A stretch of 64,000 bases of DNA, taken from DATLLJ01 sp035537875. Lineage in GTDB: Bacteria > Acidobacteriota > Vicinamibacteria > Vicinamibacterales > CAVVIG01. The DNA lies in contig DATLLJ010000035.1 of the NCBI GenBank assembly GCA_035537875.1, forward strand, positions 1-64,000, in the 5' to 3' direction. Below the pieces are notes generated by a model. It ran no database searches. It was given only the letters and a program-made list of their open reading frames with translations, and was not told the origin of the DNA. Of this stretch, positions 7,287-15,578 are shown in pieces (the first letter of the stretch is position 1; each line of letters starts with the position of its first letter). The position numbers were made by a program, and so were the translations under genes.

Positions 7287-8617
7287 TGTCAGGCCTGCTC
7301 CGCATCTGCACGGCCGGCTCGGTCGACGATGGCAAGAGCACGCTGATTGGGCGGCTGTTGTACGACTCGCGATCCGTCTACGAGGACCAGGTGAGCTCGG
7401 TCGAGAAAGCCTCGAAGAACCGGACGGCCGGCCCGATCGACTTCTCGCTCTTCACCGACGGGCTGAAAGCGGAGCGGGAACAGGGGATCACGATCGATGT
7501 CGCGTACCGCTACTTTGCGACGTCTCGCCGGAAGTTCATTCTGGCAGACACTCCCGGGCACGAACAGTACACGCGCAACATGGCGACCGGCGCCTCGACC
7601 GCGGACGTGGCGATTCTCCTCATTGACGCCCGCAACGGCGTCCGCACGCAGACACGCCGGCACGCGCGCATCGCACAGCTTCTGGGGATCACCGAGTTCG
7701 CCTTGGCCGTCAACAAGATGGACCTCGTGGACTTCGACCGCCAGATCTTCGACGACATCGTGGACGACTTCGAGGAGATCCTGCCAGACGCCCGTCTGCA
7801 TCCGATCCCGATATCCGCGCTGAACGGCGACAACGTCATCACGCGAAGTCCGCGGACACCGTGGTTCGACGGCGCCAGCCTGCTGGAGTACCTGGAAACC
7901 GTGCAGGTCGATCATCGAGTGGCCGCGAAGCCTTTTCGCCTGCCAGTTCAGCTCGTGCTGAGGCCTGACCAGGAATTTCGTGGTTATGCCGGTCAGATCC
8001 TCGCCGGAGCCATTCGGGTTGGCGAAGGGATCTCGGTCTGGCCGTCCGGCCGGACCGCCAGCGTCAAGCGAATCGTCACCTGGGACGGCGATCTGCAGAT
8101 GGCTCACGCCCCGATGTCCGTGACGCTCGTTCTCGACGACGAGATCGACATCAGCCGGGGAGATACGATCACGGCGCGAGGAAGCGGGCGTAAAGATCAG
8201 GGTCCGGCCGATCCTTACGTGGGGCGTCGCTTCGAGGCCGACGTCGTCTGGATGGACGAGCGACCGCTCGACCCTTCCCGGATATACATGCTGAAGCACA
8301 CCACGCGGACCGTCACCGTGGAAGCCAACCGGCCGCTGGCCCTCAATCAGATCGAGACGGTCACGTTGTCGACGTCGCGTCCGCTCGTCTTCGATCGCTA
8401 CCGTGACATCCGCGAGACCGGCAGCTTCATCCTGATCGATCCGTCGACGAACTTCACCGCGGGGGCCGGCATGATCATCGACGCCGTCCGCGACGGCCAC
8501 GGCGCCAGCACGACGCCAAATGCCGCTGAGCGACTCGCGAAAATCGCGCGGTCGGCCGGCTCGCACGAAGAGGCTGTCGCGGCCGTGCGGCGCGCCCTCG
8601 AGGAGATCCTGAAATGA
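7286..8617 (+). CDS. cysN: Sulfate adenylyltransferase large (GTPase) subunit
   Basis: 443 residues from the ATG at 7286, which overlaps the cysD stop; a much longer upstream open frame in the same phase is cysD shadow. GTPase motifs are in order: GSVDDGKS (G1, residues 11-18), GITIDVAYRYF (G2), DTPGHEQY (G3), NKMD (G4) and a SALNGDN G5-like segment, followed by two beta-barrel domains. GTP hydrolysis drives APS formation. There is no APS-kinase (CysC) fusion at the C-terminus and no cysC beside it, consistent with direct APS reduction. The stop overlaps the cysH start (ATGA). Confidence 0.95.
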   Translation: MSGLLRICTAGSVDDGKSTLIGRLLYDSRSVYEDQVSSVEKASKNRTAGPIDFSLFTDGLKAEREQGITIDVAYRYFATSRRKFILADTPGHEQYTRNMATGASTADVAILLIDARNGVRTQTRRHARIAQLLGITEFALAVNKMDLVDFDRQIFDDIVDDFEEILPDARLHPIPISALNGDNVITRSPRTPWFDGASLLEYLETVQVDHRVAAKPFRLPVQLVLRPDQEFRGYAGQILAGAIRVGEGISVWPSGRTASVKRIVTWDGDLQMAHAPMSVTLVLDDEIDISRGDTITARGSGRKDQGPADPYVGRRFEADVVWMDERPLDPSRIYMLKHTTRTVTVEANRPLALNQIETVTLSTSRPLVFDRYRDIRETGSFILIDPSTNFTAGAGMIIDAVRDGHGASTTPNAAERLAKIARSAGSHEEAVAAVRRALEEILK

Positions 8618-9270
8618 GTCACGCAGTGTCCGGTCCCAGCCAGACCGTCGAGGATCTCATCAACGAGACGCTGTCGAGCGCGCGGATGCCGTGCGTCACG
8701 TCCAGCTTTCAGGCGGAAGATGTCGTGCTGGTTCACCTGCTGCTCAAAGCGAAGCCCGACATCCCGGTCCTCTTTCTCGAGACGTTTCATCATTTTCCCC
8801 AGACGCTCGAGTATCGCGACCGGATCGCGGCGGCGTGGAACCTGAATCTGGTCAACCTGACGGCGCCAGAACCGTCGGTCGGCCTGTGGCAGACGAGCAC
8901 GGACGACTGCTGCGCGCGACACAAGGTCGGCCCGCTCTTCGGCGCGCTCGAGCACTACGACACCTGGTTCACGGGCCTCCGCCGGGAACAGTCTCCATCC
9001 CGCGCCAATCTTCAGCGCGTCGAACCGTTCACGCTGAAGAGCGGCCGGCTGTTGAGGAAGATCAGCCCGCTCGCTGAATGGACCACCAGGGACGTGTGGC
9101 GGTACGCCAAGACGCACGAGATCCCGCTGCTGCCGCTCTACGAACTGGGGTATTCGAGCATCGGCTGTGAGCCGTGCACCTCGCTTCCGCTCGATCCGTC
9201 GAATCCAAGGTCGGGCCGCTGGCAAGGTCAGAAGCTCGAATGCGGGATTCATATCGAGCCACAAAAATAG
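8614..9270 (+). CDS. cysH: Assimilatory adenylyl-sulfate (APS) reductase
   Basis: 218 residues of the CysH family. It has the extra cysteines of the iron-sulfur, APS-using type: CC at residues 99-100 and CEPC at 185-188, plus the catalytic C-terminal ECGIH (Cys210). It should reduce APS to sulfite and AMP with thioredoxin as donor. The [4Fe-4S] cysteines and the absence of CysC both argue for APS rather than PAPS as substrate. Starts four bases inside the cysN stop. A decayed copy of an internal cysH segment lies about 1.5 kb downstream (10350-10426). Confidence 0.93.
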   Translation: MSHAVSGPSQTVEDLINETLSSARMPCVTSSFQAEDVVLVHLLLKAKPDIPVLFLETFHHFPQTLEYRDRIAAAWNLNLVNLTAPEPSVGLWQTSTDDCCARHKVGPLFGALEHYDTWFTGLRREQSPSRANLQRVEPFTLKSGRLLRKISPLAEWTTRDVWRYAKTHEIPLLPLYELGYSSIGCEPCTSLPLDPSNPRSGRWQGQKLECGIHIEPQK

Positions 9271-9341
9271 ATCTGGTCATTGGGTCATTTGGTCATTTCA
9301 GTGACCGAATCCAATGAACAGACGACAGATGCCCAGATGAT

Positions 9342-10322
9342 TTAGTAAGGCACGTCAACGAGCCGGTCGCCCGTGCGCATGTCCACGTCGATGAGGTCGA
9401 GCAGCGCTCTCGCCGTCGGCCCCGGCCTTCCGTCCCCGATTGGTTGGCCGTCCCACTCGACGACGGGAGCGACCTTCACCGAGCTGCCGATGAGGAACAT
9501 CTCGCGCGCCCGGCGTGCCTCGGCGACGGGGATATCGCACACTTCGACGCCGCTAATCCCACGCCCGACGAGTGAGGGTGCCAGCTCCAGGAGTCGGAGC
9601 GAGGTGCAGCCGGGCAGGACGTGGTCGAACCTCGGGTGCCGGAACTTGCCATCGGCGGTTACGAATGCCACGTTCATGTTGGAGCTCTCGCCGACGTGGC
9701 CGTTCTCGTCCACGAACACGCCGTTGTCCAGCCCCGCCTCCTTCGCTTCCATCTGCATCAGGACGTTGGGGAGGTAGTTGGTGGCCTTCGTGATGGCGTA
9801 GAGCGGCGGCTTGATCGGATACGTCGTGGTCATCACGCGCAGGCCCTGCCTGTACCACCGCTCGGGATAGGACAAGCCGCCGAACACCATGACGAAGAAG
9901 CCAGGCTGTGCGCCCGCAGCCGGGCTCAGCTCGAGACTGCCCGGACCCGACGAGAGCCAGTACCGGATCGCGCCATCCCGCCGCCTGCTGGCCGCCGTCG
10001 TCTCCACGATGATCTCGCGCATCTCGTCGCGCGAACCGGCGAGCGCGAGCTTCGACCGCTCCGCGGAGAGCAGGAACCGATCGAGGTGCGCTTCCAAATC
10101 GTAGATGCGTCCGTTGATGAGGCCCGCCGTATCGAAAATACCGTGGCCGCGGTGGACCATATGGTCGTCGAACGGGATCACCATGAGCGCAGAGTCGGTG
10201 ACGATGCCGCCGAGCTGGCTGGAATAGAACGCCGAGTAGCCGACCGGCTGGCGGGCGCGCAACTGCTCCAGGCCGGCCAGGACGTCCGCCGCCGTGAGCG
10301 TCGGAAGACGGGTCCCTCTCAT
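9342..10322 (-). CDS. Class IV aminotransferase (PLP)
   Basis: 326 residues of the fold type IV PLP family that includes branched-chain and D-amino acid aminotransferases and aminodeoxychorismate lyase. Seen: HGIFDTAGLINGRIYDLEAH near the N-terminus, the likely PLP lysine in AITKATNYLPN, the ESSNMNVAF segment and the FLIGSSVKVAPVVEWDG segment near the C-terminus. It is isolated: the gene converges with cysH and has no pathway neighbours, so the subtype cannot be fixed. The gap after cysH (9271-9341) holds only short GGTCATT-type repeats. Confidence 0.85.
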   Translation of the reverse strand: MRGTRLPTLTAADVLAGLEQLRARQPVGYSAFYSSQLGGIVTDSALMVIPFDDHMVHRGHGIFDTAGLINGRIYDLEAHLDRFLLSAERSKLALAGSRDEMREIIVETTAASRRRDGAIRYWLSSGPGSLELSPAAGAQPGFFVMVFGGLSYPERWYRQGLRVMTTTYPIKPPLYAITKATNYLPNVLMQMEAKEAGLDNGVFVDENGHVGESSNMNVAFVTADGKFRHPRFDHVLPGCTSLRLLELAPSLVGRGISGVEVCDIPVAEARRAREMFLIGSSVKVAPVVEWDGQPIGDGRPGPTARALLDLIDVDMRTGDRLVDVPY

Positions 10323-10349
10323 ACAGATAGTATGTTCGCATCGGGCGCG

Positions 10350-10426
10350 GTTTCATCACTTTCCGCAGACGCTCGCCGATCGGGACCAGATCGCCGGACG
10401 GTGGGCTGAACCTCGTCAACCTGACG
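10350..10426 (+). pseudogene. Decayed internal fragment of a second cysH
   Basis: These 77 bases align with cysH bases 8784-8862 at roughly 80% identity by eye, with one two-base gap. Translated, the first part reads FHHFPQTLADRDQIAGRW (cysH: FHHFPQTLEYRDRIAAAW) and, after the frame slips, LNLVNLT (cysH: LNLVNLT). No start, stop or flanking homology is preserved. The rest of 10427-10616 holds no gene I can support. Confidence 0.72.
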
Positions 10427-10616
10427 ACCCCCTGGCAGCCGCGAACCGCATCATCGTCGTCGAGAATTTCTTCGAGGAACCGAAGCGCCGCTCCCCCACT
10501 CCGTAGACCTCGCTCCCGAAGCCTGGCAATTTTCTGGTTTCATCCGCAGAGGCGGCGATCGCATCATCGCATCATGACATCTTGACATCACAGCCTCGGT
10601 TCCGTAGTCTGGAGAG

Positions 10617-10838
10617 GTGAGAACCACGCTCCACATCGACGACGATGTCTATGAGGCCGCCCGGCACCTGGCCGACACCGAGCGGACGACGGTCGGTCGC
10701 GTCATTTCACGGCTCGCGCGTCGCGGCTTGAAGCCATCTGGTCGCACCCGTGCCGAGCGCGGCTTCCCGGTGTTCGATGTTCGCGGTGACGCGAAGCCGA
10801 TCACTCCGAAGATGGTCCGGCAGGCGCTCGACGAGTAA
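10617..10838 (+). CDS. Ribbon-helix-helix antitoxin, VapB type
   Basis: 73 residues from a GTG start. MRTTLHIDDDVYEAARHLA is the typical DNA-binding ribbon plus first helix of RHH antitoxins, and the C-terminal half (GFPVFDVRGDAKPITPKMV) is the usual toxin-wrapping tail. Its stop overlaps the start of the PIN toxin (TAATG), the standard coupled arrangement. It would neutralise the toxin and repress their promoter. GGAGAG directly abuts the GTG, an unusually tight spacing, so initiation may be atypical. Confidence 0.85.
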   Translation: MRTTLHIDDDVYEAARHLADTERTTVGRVISRLARRGLKPSGRTRAERGFPVFDVRGDAKPITPKMVRQALDE

Positions 10839-11278
10839 TGGTCGGGCTCCTCGACGTCAACGTCCTCGTCGCGCTCGCCTGGCCGAATCACATTCACCAT
10901 GGGGTGGCTCTCGACTGGTTTCACGGGCGCGCACGGGACGGGTGGGCCACATGCTCGGTCACGGAAACGGGCTTCGTGCGTGTGTCGTCGAACGAGGCGG
11001 TGCTTCCCGACGCTCGCGCTCCCGCCGAAGCGGCCGCGCTTCTACGGAGAATCGTTGCGCTGCCGCACCACACCTTCTGGAAGGACGACCTGCGATTTGC
11101 GGCCTCGCCCTTCGTGTCGCTCGATAAAGTGATCGGCTATCGCCAGGTGACCGACGCCCACCTGCTCGGCCTGGCTCTCCGGCATCGCGGGCGCCTCGTC
11201 ACCCTCGATGCACGGATCAAGGCACTGATCCCACCTGACCGGCGCGCCGAGGTTGCCGTTCACGTGATATCCGTGTAG
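10838..11278 (+). CDS. PIN-domain ribonuclease toxin, VapC type
   Basis: 146 residues with the PIN-domain acidic residues: Asp in LLDVNVLVAL, Glu in SVTETGFVRV, and Asp in VTDAHLLGLAL followed by VTLDARI. VapC toxins cleave tRNA or rRNA in the cytoplasm when the antitoxin is lost. The ATG overlaps the antitoxin stop, so this is a complete two-gene module. Nothing marks a surrounding mobile element, but the module sits directly after the cysH relic, in a stretch that has clearly been rearranged. Confidence 0.88.
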   Translation: MVGLLDVNVLVALAWPNHIHHGVALDWFHGRARDGWATCSVTETGFVRVSSNEAVLPDARAPAEAAALLRRIVALPHHTFWKDDLRFAASPFVSLDKVIGYRQVTDAHLLGLALRHRGRLVTLDARIKALIPPDRRAEVAVHVISV

Positions 11279-11342
11279 GGAACATCGCTCGATCAGTGGG
11301 CGTGACCTTGGAACCTTGGGGCGCCTGACGGCCTGCGAGAGG

Positions 11343-11936
11343 TTACGGCTCTACGCCCGCTTCCATCTCGCCATCCCACCGTTCCGCCGCCGCGCTGTGA
11401 ATGCCCACTTGATCGAGCAGCCGCGCTGCCGACCAGGTGACGATGTCTTCGACCGTCGCGGGCTTCGTGTAGAACGCTGGCATGGGCGGACAAATGCTGA
11501 CCCCCATGCGCGAGAGTTTCAGCATGTTCTCGAGATGGATGTCGCTGAGCGGCGACTCGCGCACCGCGAGCACCAGCTTGCGCCGCTCCTTCAGCACGAC
11601 GTCCGCCGCGCGATGGATGAGGTGATCGCCGAATCCATTGGCGATGGCCGCCAGCGTCCGCATGCTGCACGGGACGACGATCATCCCGTCGGTGACGAAC
11701 GAACCGCTCGAGATCGCCGCACCCTGGTCGTTCGGCGGATATACCCGCGTCGCGAGCCGCTCGACCTGCTCGGGCCGGTACGGTGTCTCGTGGACCAGCG
11801 TCCGCGCAGCCCACTTGCTCAGGACCAGATGCGTCTCGACGTCGGCCTCACGCAGCATCTGCAGGACCCGGACCGCGATAATCGTTCCGGTCGCACCGGT
11901 CATCCCGACGATCAGTCGTCTCGGGCCTTCTGACAT
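11343..11936 (-). CDS. ubiX: Flavin prenyltransferase
   Basis: 197 residues of the UbiX/Pad1 family. The flavin-binding start (LIVGMTGATGTIIAVRVLQ) and the later VVPCSMRTLAAIANG and LVLAVRESPLSDIHLENML segments are characteristic. The enzyme prenylates FMN to give the prenyl-FMN cofactor of UbiD-type decarboxylases. No ubiD is in the window, so the client enzyme lies elsewhere. It diverges from the quinone oxidoreductase gene across a 32-base gap. Confidence 0.93.
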   Translation of the reverse strand: MSEGPRRLIVGMTGATGTIIAVRVLQMLREADVETHLVLSKWAARTLVHETPYRPEQVERLATRVYPPNDQGAAISSGSFVTDGMIVVPCSMRTLAAIANGFGDHLIHRAADVVLKERRKLVLAVRESPLSDIHLENMLKLSRMGVSICPPMPAFYTKPATVEDIVTWSAARLLDQVGIHSAAAERWDGEMEAGVEP

Positions 11937-11957
11937 TGTTCGAGCATAGCCTATAAT
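11930..11957 (+). promoter_or_regulatory. Promoter of the quinone oxidoreductase gene
   Basis: CTGACA (11930-11935) and a perfect TATAAT (11952-11957) with a 16-base spacer. The predicted start near 11964 is only about five bases before the ATG at 11969, implying an almost leaderless mRNA. Confidence 0.6.
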
Positions 11958-11968
11958 CCCAGACCACT

Positions 11969-12937
11969 ATGAAAGCCATCCTCGTCCGTGAGACCGGAGG
12001 CCCCGAGGTCCTGAAGTTCGAAGACATGCCCGAGCCGTCTCCCAACCCCGGCCAGGCCGTGATCGCGGTCAAAGCCGCGGGGCTCAATTTCATCGACACG
12101 TATCAGCGAAGTGGCGCCTATAAGGTGCCGCTGCCGTTCGTGCTGGGTCAGGAGGGTGCCGGCACGATCTCGGCATTGGGGCCTGGCGTCGAAGATCTGA
12201 AAGTCGGCGACAAGGTGGCCTGGACCGGCATCCTCGGAAGCTACGCGGAGAAGGTCGCGGTCCCAACCGAGAGACTCGTGGCGCTGCCGGCCGGCTTCGA
12301 CACCAAGCAGGGCGCCGCGATGATGCTCCAAGGGATGACGGCGCATTACCTCGCGTGCACCACGTATCCCCTGAAGCCGGGGGACACGGCGCTCGTTCAC
12401 GCCGGCGCGGGCGGCGTCGGGCTGCTGCTGACACAAATCGCGAAGATGCGCGGCGCCCGTGTGATTACGACGGTCTCGACCGACGAGAAAGCCAGGCTCT
12501 CGGAGGAGGCTGGCGCCGATCACGTGGTGCCGTACACCAGCGTCGACTTCGAGGAAGCCGTCAAGCGGCTCACCAACGGCAAAGGCGTCAGCGTCGTGTA
12601 CGACTCCGTCGGCCAGTCCACGTTCACCAAGAGCCTGAACTGTCTGTCCCCTCGCGGCATGCTCGTGCTGTTCGGCCAGTCCAGCGGAGCGGTGGCGCCC
12701 TTCGACCCGCACGTCCTCAGTCAGAAGGGGTCGCTGTTCCTCACGAGACCGACGCTGGTCAATTACATCGCGACGCGGTCGGAGCTTCAACAACGGGCCA
12801 GCGATCTCATCGCGTGGATTTCCGCGGGCAAACTCAAGCTGCGTACGAAATTCGAATTCGCGCTCAAGGACGCCGCGGAAGCACATCGAGCGCTCGAAGG
12901 ACGGAAGACGACGGGCAAGGTTCTGCTCATCCCTTAA
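11969..12937 (+). CDS. NAD(P)H:quinone oxidoreductase, zeta-crystallin type
   Basis: 322 residues of the zinc-free medium-chain dehydrogenase group. Seen: KAAGLNFIDTYQRSG near the N-terminus, LGQEGAGTISALG, the NADPH-binding loop VHAGAGGVGLLLTQIAK, and the terminal LEGRKTTGKVLLIP typical of QOR. It reduces quinones by one-electron transfer using NADPH in the cytoplasm. The stop codon lies at the edge of a large inverted repeat (12936-13084). Confidence 0.92.
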   Translation: MKAILVRETGGPEVLKFEDMPEPSPNPGQAVIAVKAAGLNFIDTYQRSGAYKVPLPFVLGQEGAGTISALGPGVEDLKVGDKVAWTGILGSYAEKVAVPTERLVALPAGFDTKQGAAMMLQGMTAHYLACTTYPLKPGDTALVHAGAGGVGLLLTQIAKMRGARVITTVSTDEKARLSEEAGADHVVPYTSVDFEEAVKRLTNGKGVSVVYDSVGQSTFTKSLNCLSPRGMLVLFGQSSGAVAPFDPHVLSQKGSLFLTRPTLVNYIATRSELQQRASDLIAWISAGKLKLRTKFEFALKDAAEAHRALEGRKTTGKVLLIP

Positions 12938-13084
12938 TCGGGTAATTGGACAATCTGGTAATTGGGTAATTGATTGGGCATTCGCGTAACGGATTGGGAT
13001 GGCTCACCCGTGTCGCAGACAATCAACCGATGATCCAGTCTCACAATCGATTACTCGATTACCAGATTATCCAATTACCCGATT
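12936..13084 (+). repeat. 41-bp imperfect inverted repeat
   Basis: Bases 12936-12976 are nearly the reverse complement of 13044-13084 (about five mismatches in 41) around a 67-base centre. The left arm begins at the last bases of the oxidoreductase stop codon; the right arm ends 11 bases before the deacetylase start. The arms are built from GGTAATTGG-like units and are AT-rich against a GC-rich background. It could be a transcription terminator, a mobile repeat (MITE- or REP-like) or both. Confidence 0.8.
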
Positions 13085-13095
13085 CCCCTTGACCG

Positions 13096-13812
13096 ATGTG
13101 GCTGTTCACCGTCGTCAGCGTCGCCGTCGTCGTACTCGCTCATACCGCGCCCACACGCTTCATCCTCGACTGGCTCGCTGGCGACCGAGCCGTCTGGAAC
13201 ATGCCCCGGGACGGTCCGCCCACGATCTATTTGACGTACGATGACGGACCCAATCCAACCACGACTCCCGATCTGCTCGACGTGCTCGCGCGCGAGCAGG
13301 TGCGCGCGACGTTCTTTCTGATCGACGAGCACATCACCTCGGACTCAGCCTCCATCGTCGGCCGCATGTTCGCCGAGGGCCATTCGATCGGCCTGCATTC
13401 GGCGAGCCGGTCCTACCTGCTCATGACGCCACGAACGCTCGCCCGCACGCTCACCGAAGCGGCCGATCGGATCGAGGACCTGACCGGCGAGCGGCCCTGT
13501 CGCGCGTTCAGGCCGCATGCCGGGTGGCGAGGCGGACAGATGTTCGAGGGTCTCCGACAGATCGACTACCGACTCGTGGGGTGGGGGTGGATGCTGTGGG
13601 ACTTCAACTGGCTCCGCGAACGCACGGCGGACGCGACACTCGAGCGCATCATCGGACGTGCGTCGGCGGGCGACATCATCGTGATGCACGATGGAGACGA
13701 ATCGGCGCCTCTCCGAGATCAGCGTCAGACCGTGGAGGCGACGGCGCGGTTCATCCCCGAGGCTCGCGCCAGGGGACTCGGCTTCGGCACGGTCTGCCGC
13801 AATGGGGAATGA
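13096..13812 (+). CDS. Polysaccharide deacetylase (NodB domain)
   Basis: 238 residues. A short hydrophobic N-terminus (LFTVVSVAVVVLAH) suggests membrane anchoring or export. The NodB domain shows TYDDGPNP (catalytic Asp and metal Asp), GHSIGLHS (one metal His of the usual H-x3-H pattern, with Ser and a second His nearby), and the closing IIVMHDGDES. The family removes N-acetyl groups from chitin oligosaccharides, peptidoglycan or exopolysaccharide. Substrate unknown. It converges with the isoaspartate methyltransferase; the 49-base gap contains short GGAGGTT repeats. Confidence 0.87.
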   Translation: MWLFTVVSVAVVVLAHTAPTRFILDWLAGDRAVWNMPRDGPPTIYLTYDDGPNPTTTPDLLDVLAREQVRATFFLIDEHITSDSASIVGRMFAEGHSIGLHSASRSYLLMTPRTLARTLTEAADRIEDLTGERPCRAFRPHAGWRGGQMFEGLRQIDYRLVGWGWMLWDFNWLRERTADATLERIIGRASAGDIIVMHDGDESAPLRDQRQTVEATARFIPEARARGLGFGTVCRNGE

Positions 13813-13861
13813 ATCTTCGGGGTGGAGGGTGGAGGTTAGAGGTTGGAGGTTAGGGGGGAAA

Positions 13862-14572
13862 TCATTTTGCGCGCAAGAGCGGCACGAACCGGACCGGCGC
13901 CATGCGTGTCGTCCTGATTCGACCAGCGTCGTCTTTCTCGACGAGCTGCAATTCCTGAACGGCTGACACCGCGCCCACGGGCACCACCATCCGCCCGCGT
14001 GGCTTGAGCTGCGCGATGAGCGGCTCTGGGATGTGATCGGGTGCCGCGGTCACCATGATGATGTCGAACGGCGCCATCTCTGGCCACCCCGCGTAGCCGT
14101 CGCCTACGCGAACGGTTACGTTCGCGTAACCGAGACTCTTCAGGCGCTCCCGTGCGGCGAGCCCGAGTGGCTCGACCAGCTCGATGGTGTACACATGCGA
14201 CACAAGCCGGGAAAGCACAGCCGCCTGATACCCCGATCCCGTCCCCACTTCGAGGGCGCGGTCACCTGGACGCGGACGCGCCAGCTCGGTCATGAGCGCC
14301 ACGATATACGGCTGTGAAATCGTCTGCCCGTAACCGATAGGCAGGGGAGAGTCCTCGTAGGCCTCCGACTGATAGCCCGGCGCAACGAAGAGATGCCTCG
14401 GCACGTCACCGATGGCCGCGAGAACCCGTGGATCGCGCACATCCCGCGACGCGATTTGTTCGGCCACCATGCGACGGCGCTCCGCGGCGAAGGCATCCTG
14501 GAGCGCGTCCGCAACGGTCGTCAATGGCACAATCATCACCGCGGCGGCCACGACGTGACGGACAGACACCAC
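13862..14572 (-). CDS. pcm: Exported protein-L-isoaspartate O-methyltransferase
   Basis: 236 residues with the full Pcm domain: the RPRPGDRALEVGTGSGYQAA SAM-binding motif, GYGQTISQPYIVALMTE, and a C-terminus ending RFVPLLRAK. It repairs isoaspartyl damage in aged proteins using S-adenosylmethionine. Unusually the N-terminus (VVAAAVMIVPLTTVADALQ) looks like a signal peptide, which would place it outside the cytoplasm where SAM is not expected; alternatively it is a membrane anchor. It diverges from the hydrolase gene with a six-base gap, so the promoters overlap. Confidence 0.88.
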   Translation of the reverse strand: MVSVRHVVAAAVMIVPLTTVADALQDAFAAERRRMVAEQIASRDVRDPRVLAAIGDVPRHLFVAPGYQSEAYEDSPLPIGYGQTISQPYIVALMTELARPRPGDRALEVGTGSGYQAAVLSRLVSHVYTIELVEPLGLAARERLKSLGYANVTVRVGDGYAGWPEMAPFDIIMVTAAPDHIPEPLIAQLKPRGRMVVPVGAVSAVQELQLVEKDDAGRIRTTRMAPVRFVPLLRAK

Positions 14573-14578
14573 TGACGC

Positions 14579-15448
14579 ATGATATTACGCGGCAGGTTCA
14601 TGCTGAAGGCCGCTCTCACCCTCCTCGTCGTCGTGGCGGCGGTCTGGCTGCTGGTGCGCCTCCTCGAATCGCGGCTTGCGTTCTTCCCGCTGGCAGGTGA
14701 GACCGTCACGCCTCGGGAGTTCGGCCTCGACTACGAAGCTTCGACAATCGAGTCCGCAGATGGCGAAAGACTATGGGCCTGGGAGCTTCAACCGGCGTTC
14801 ACTGAAACCGGACCGAAAGCCTTTGCAGCAGAGGTACAAGGTCAGCGGCCGCTGGGCCGCATTCTGTACTTCCACGGCAACGGAGGCAATCTCTCGCTAT
14901 GGGCTCCGGTGCTTGCCGAGATTGCGAGACACGGCTACTCCGTGCTCGCCTTCGACTACCGCGGGTACGGTCGCAGCACTGGCCACCCGACGGAGACGGG
15001 GCTGTATCGTGATGTGGATGCCGTCCTCGAACGGTTCTGGAGCGGCACCGACTCCAGCCGACCGGTGATTTATTGGGGGCGCTCTCTGGGCGTGGCGATG
15101 GCCGCCTACGCAGCGACCGTCCGCGCGCCGGACGGACTCATCCTCGAATCGGGGTTCCCAGACGTCCGATCGCTTCTCGGCGACTCTCTGTTGATGTCGG
15201 GGCTCTCTCGCTTTTCGGGCTACCGGTTCCCCGCGGCGACGTTCATGCAACGCGTCAGCGCCCCCGCATTGGTGATGCATGGGGACAGCGACCGCGTCAT
15301 CCCCTACGAGCAGGGTCGCTTGCTGTTCGAAAGGATTCGCGGACGGAAGTCGTTCGTGACCATACGAGGCGGCGATCACAACGATGCGTCGCCACGCGAT
15401 GCTCGCACTTACTGGGCCGCCGTCAATGATTTCTCGGCGGGTCTGTAG
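14579..15448 (+). CDS. Membrane-anchored alpha/beta hydrolase
   Basis: 289 residues: one N-terminal membrane segment (AALTLLVVVAAVWLLVRLL) then an alpha/beta hydrolase core. Motifs: ILYFHGNGGNLSLW (oxyanion region), FDYRGYGRS, nucleophile elbow WGRSLGVAM, acid residue in MHGDSDRVIP, and the His in RGGDHND. It resembles the ABHD13/ABHD17-like group of serine hydrolases. Natural substrate unknown. An alternative ATG at 14600 (MLKAALTL) would trim the first seven residues. Confidence 0.85.
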   Translation: MILRGRFMLKAALTLLVVVAAVWLLVRLLESRLAFFPLAGETVTPREFGLDYEASTIESADGERLWAWELQPAFTETGPKAFAAEVQGQRPLGRILYFHGNGGNLSLWAPVLAEIARHGYSVLAFDYRGYGRSTGHPTETGLYRDVDAVLERFWSGTDSSRPVIYWGRSLGVAMAAYAATVRAPDGLILESGFPDVRSLLGDSLLMSGLSRFSGYRFPAATFMQRVSAPALVMHGDSDRVIPYEQGRLLFERIRGRKSFVTIRGGDHNDASPRDARTYWAAVNDFSAGL

Positions 15449-15578
15449 TCAGTCGAGTGCGTGGTCTTGCCGCAGCCGCCGCGGGGAACGCCGCCATCGT
15501 CGATTTCCTCGGGAACCATGCGCGCCAGTCCCGGGTCGCATGAACTCCCGCTCCGACCTGATAGACTGGTGATGGGAG

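Noticed and set aside
10427..10505. Peptide-like tail (LAAANRIIVVENFFEEP) after the cysH relic
   Set aside because: It resembles endings seen in some kinase or TolB-like proteins, but it is too short and has no upstream homology.
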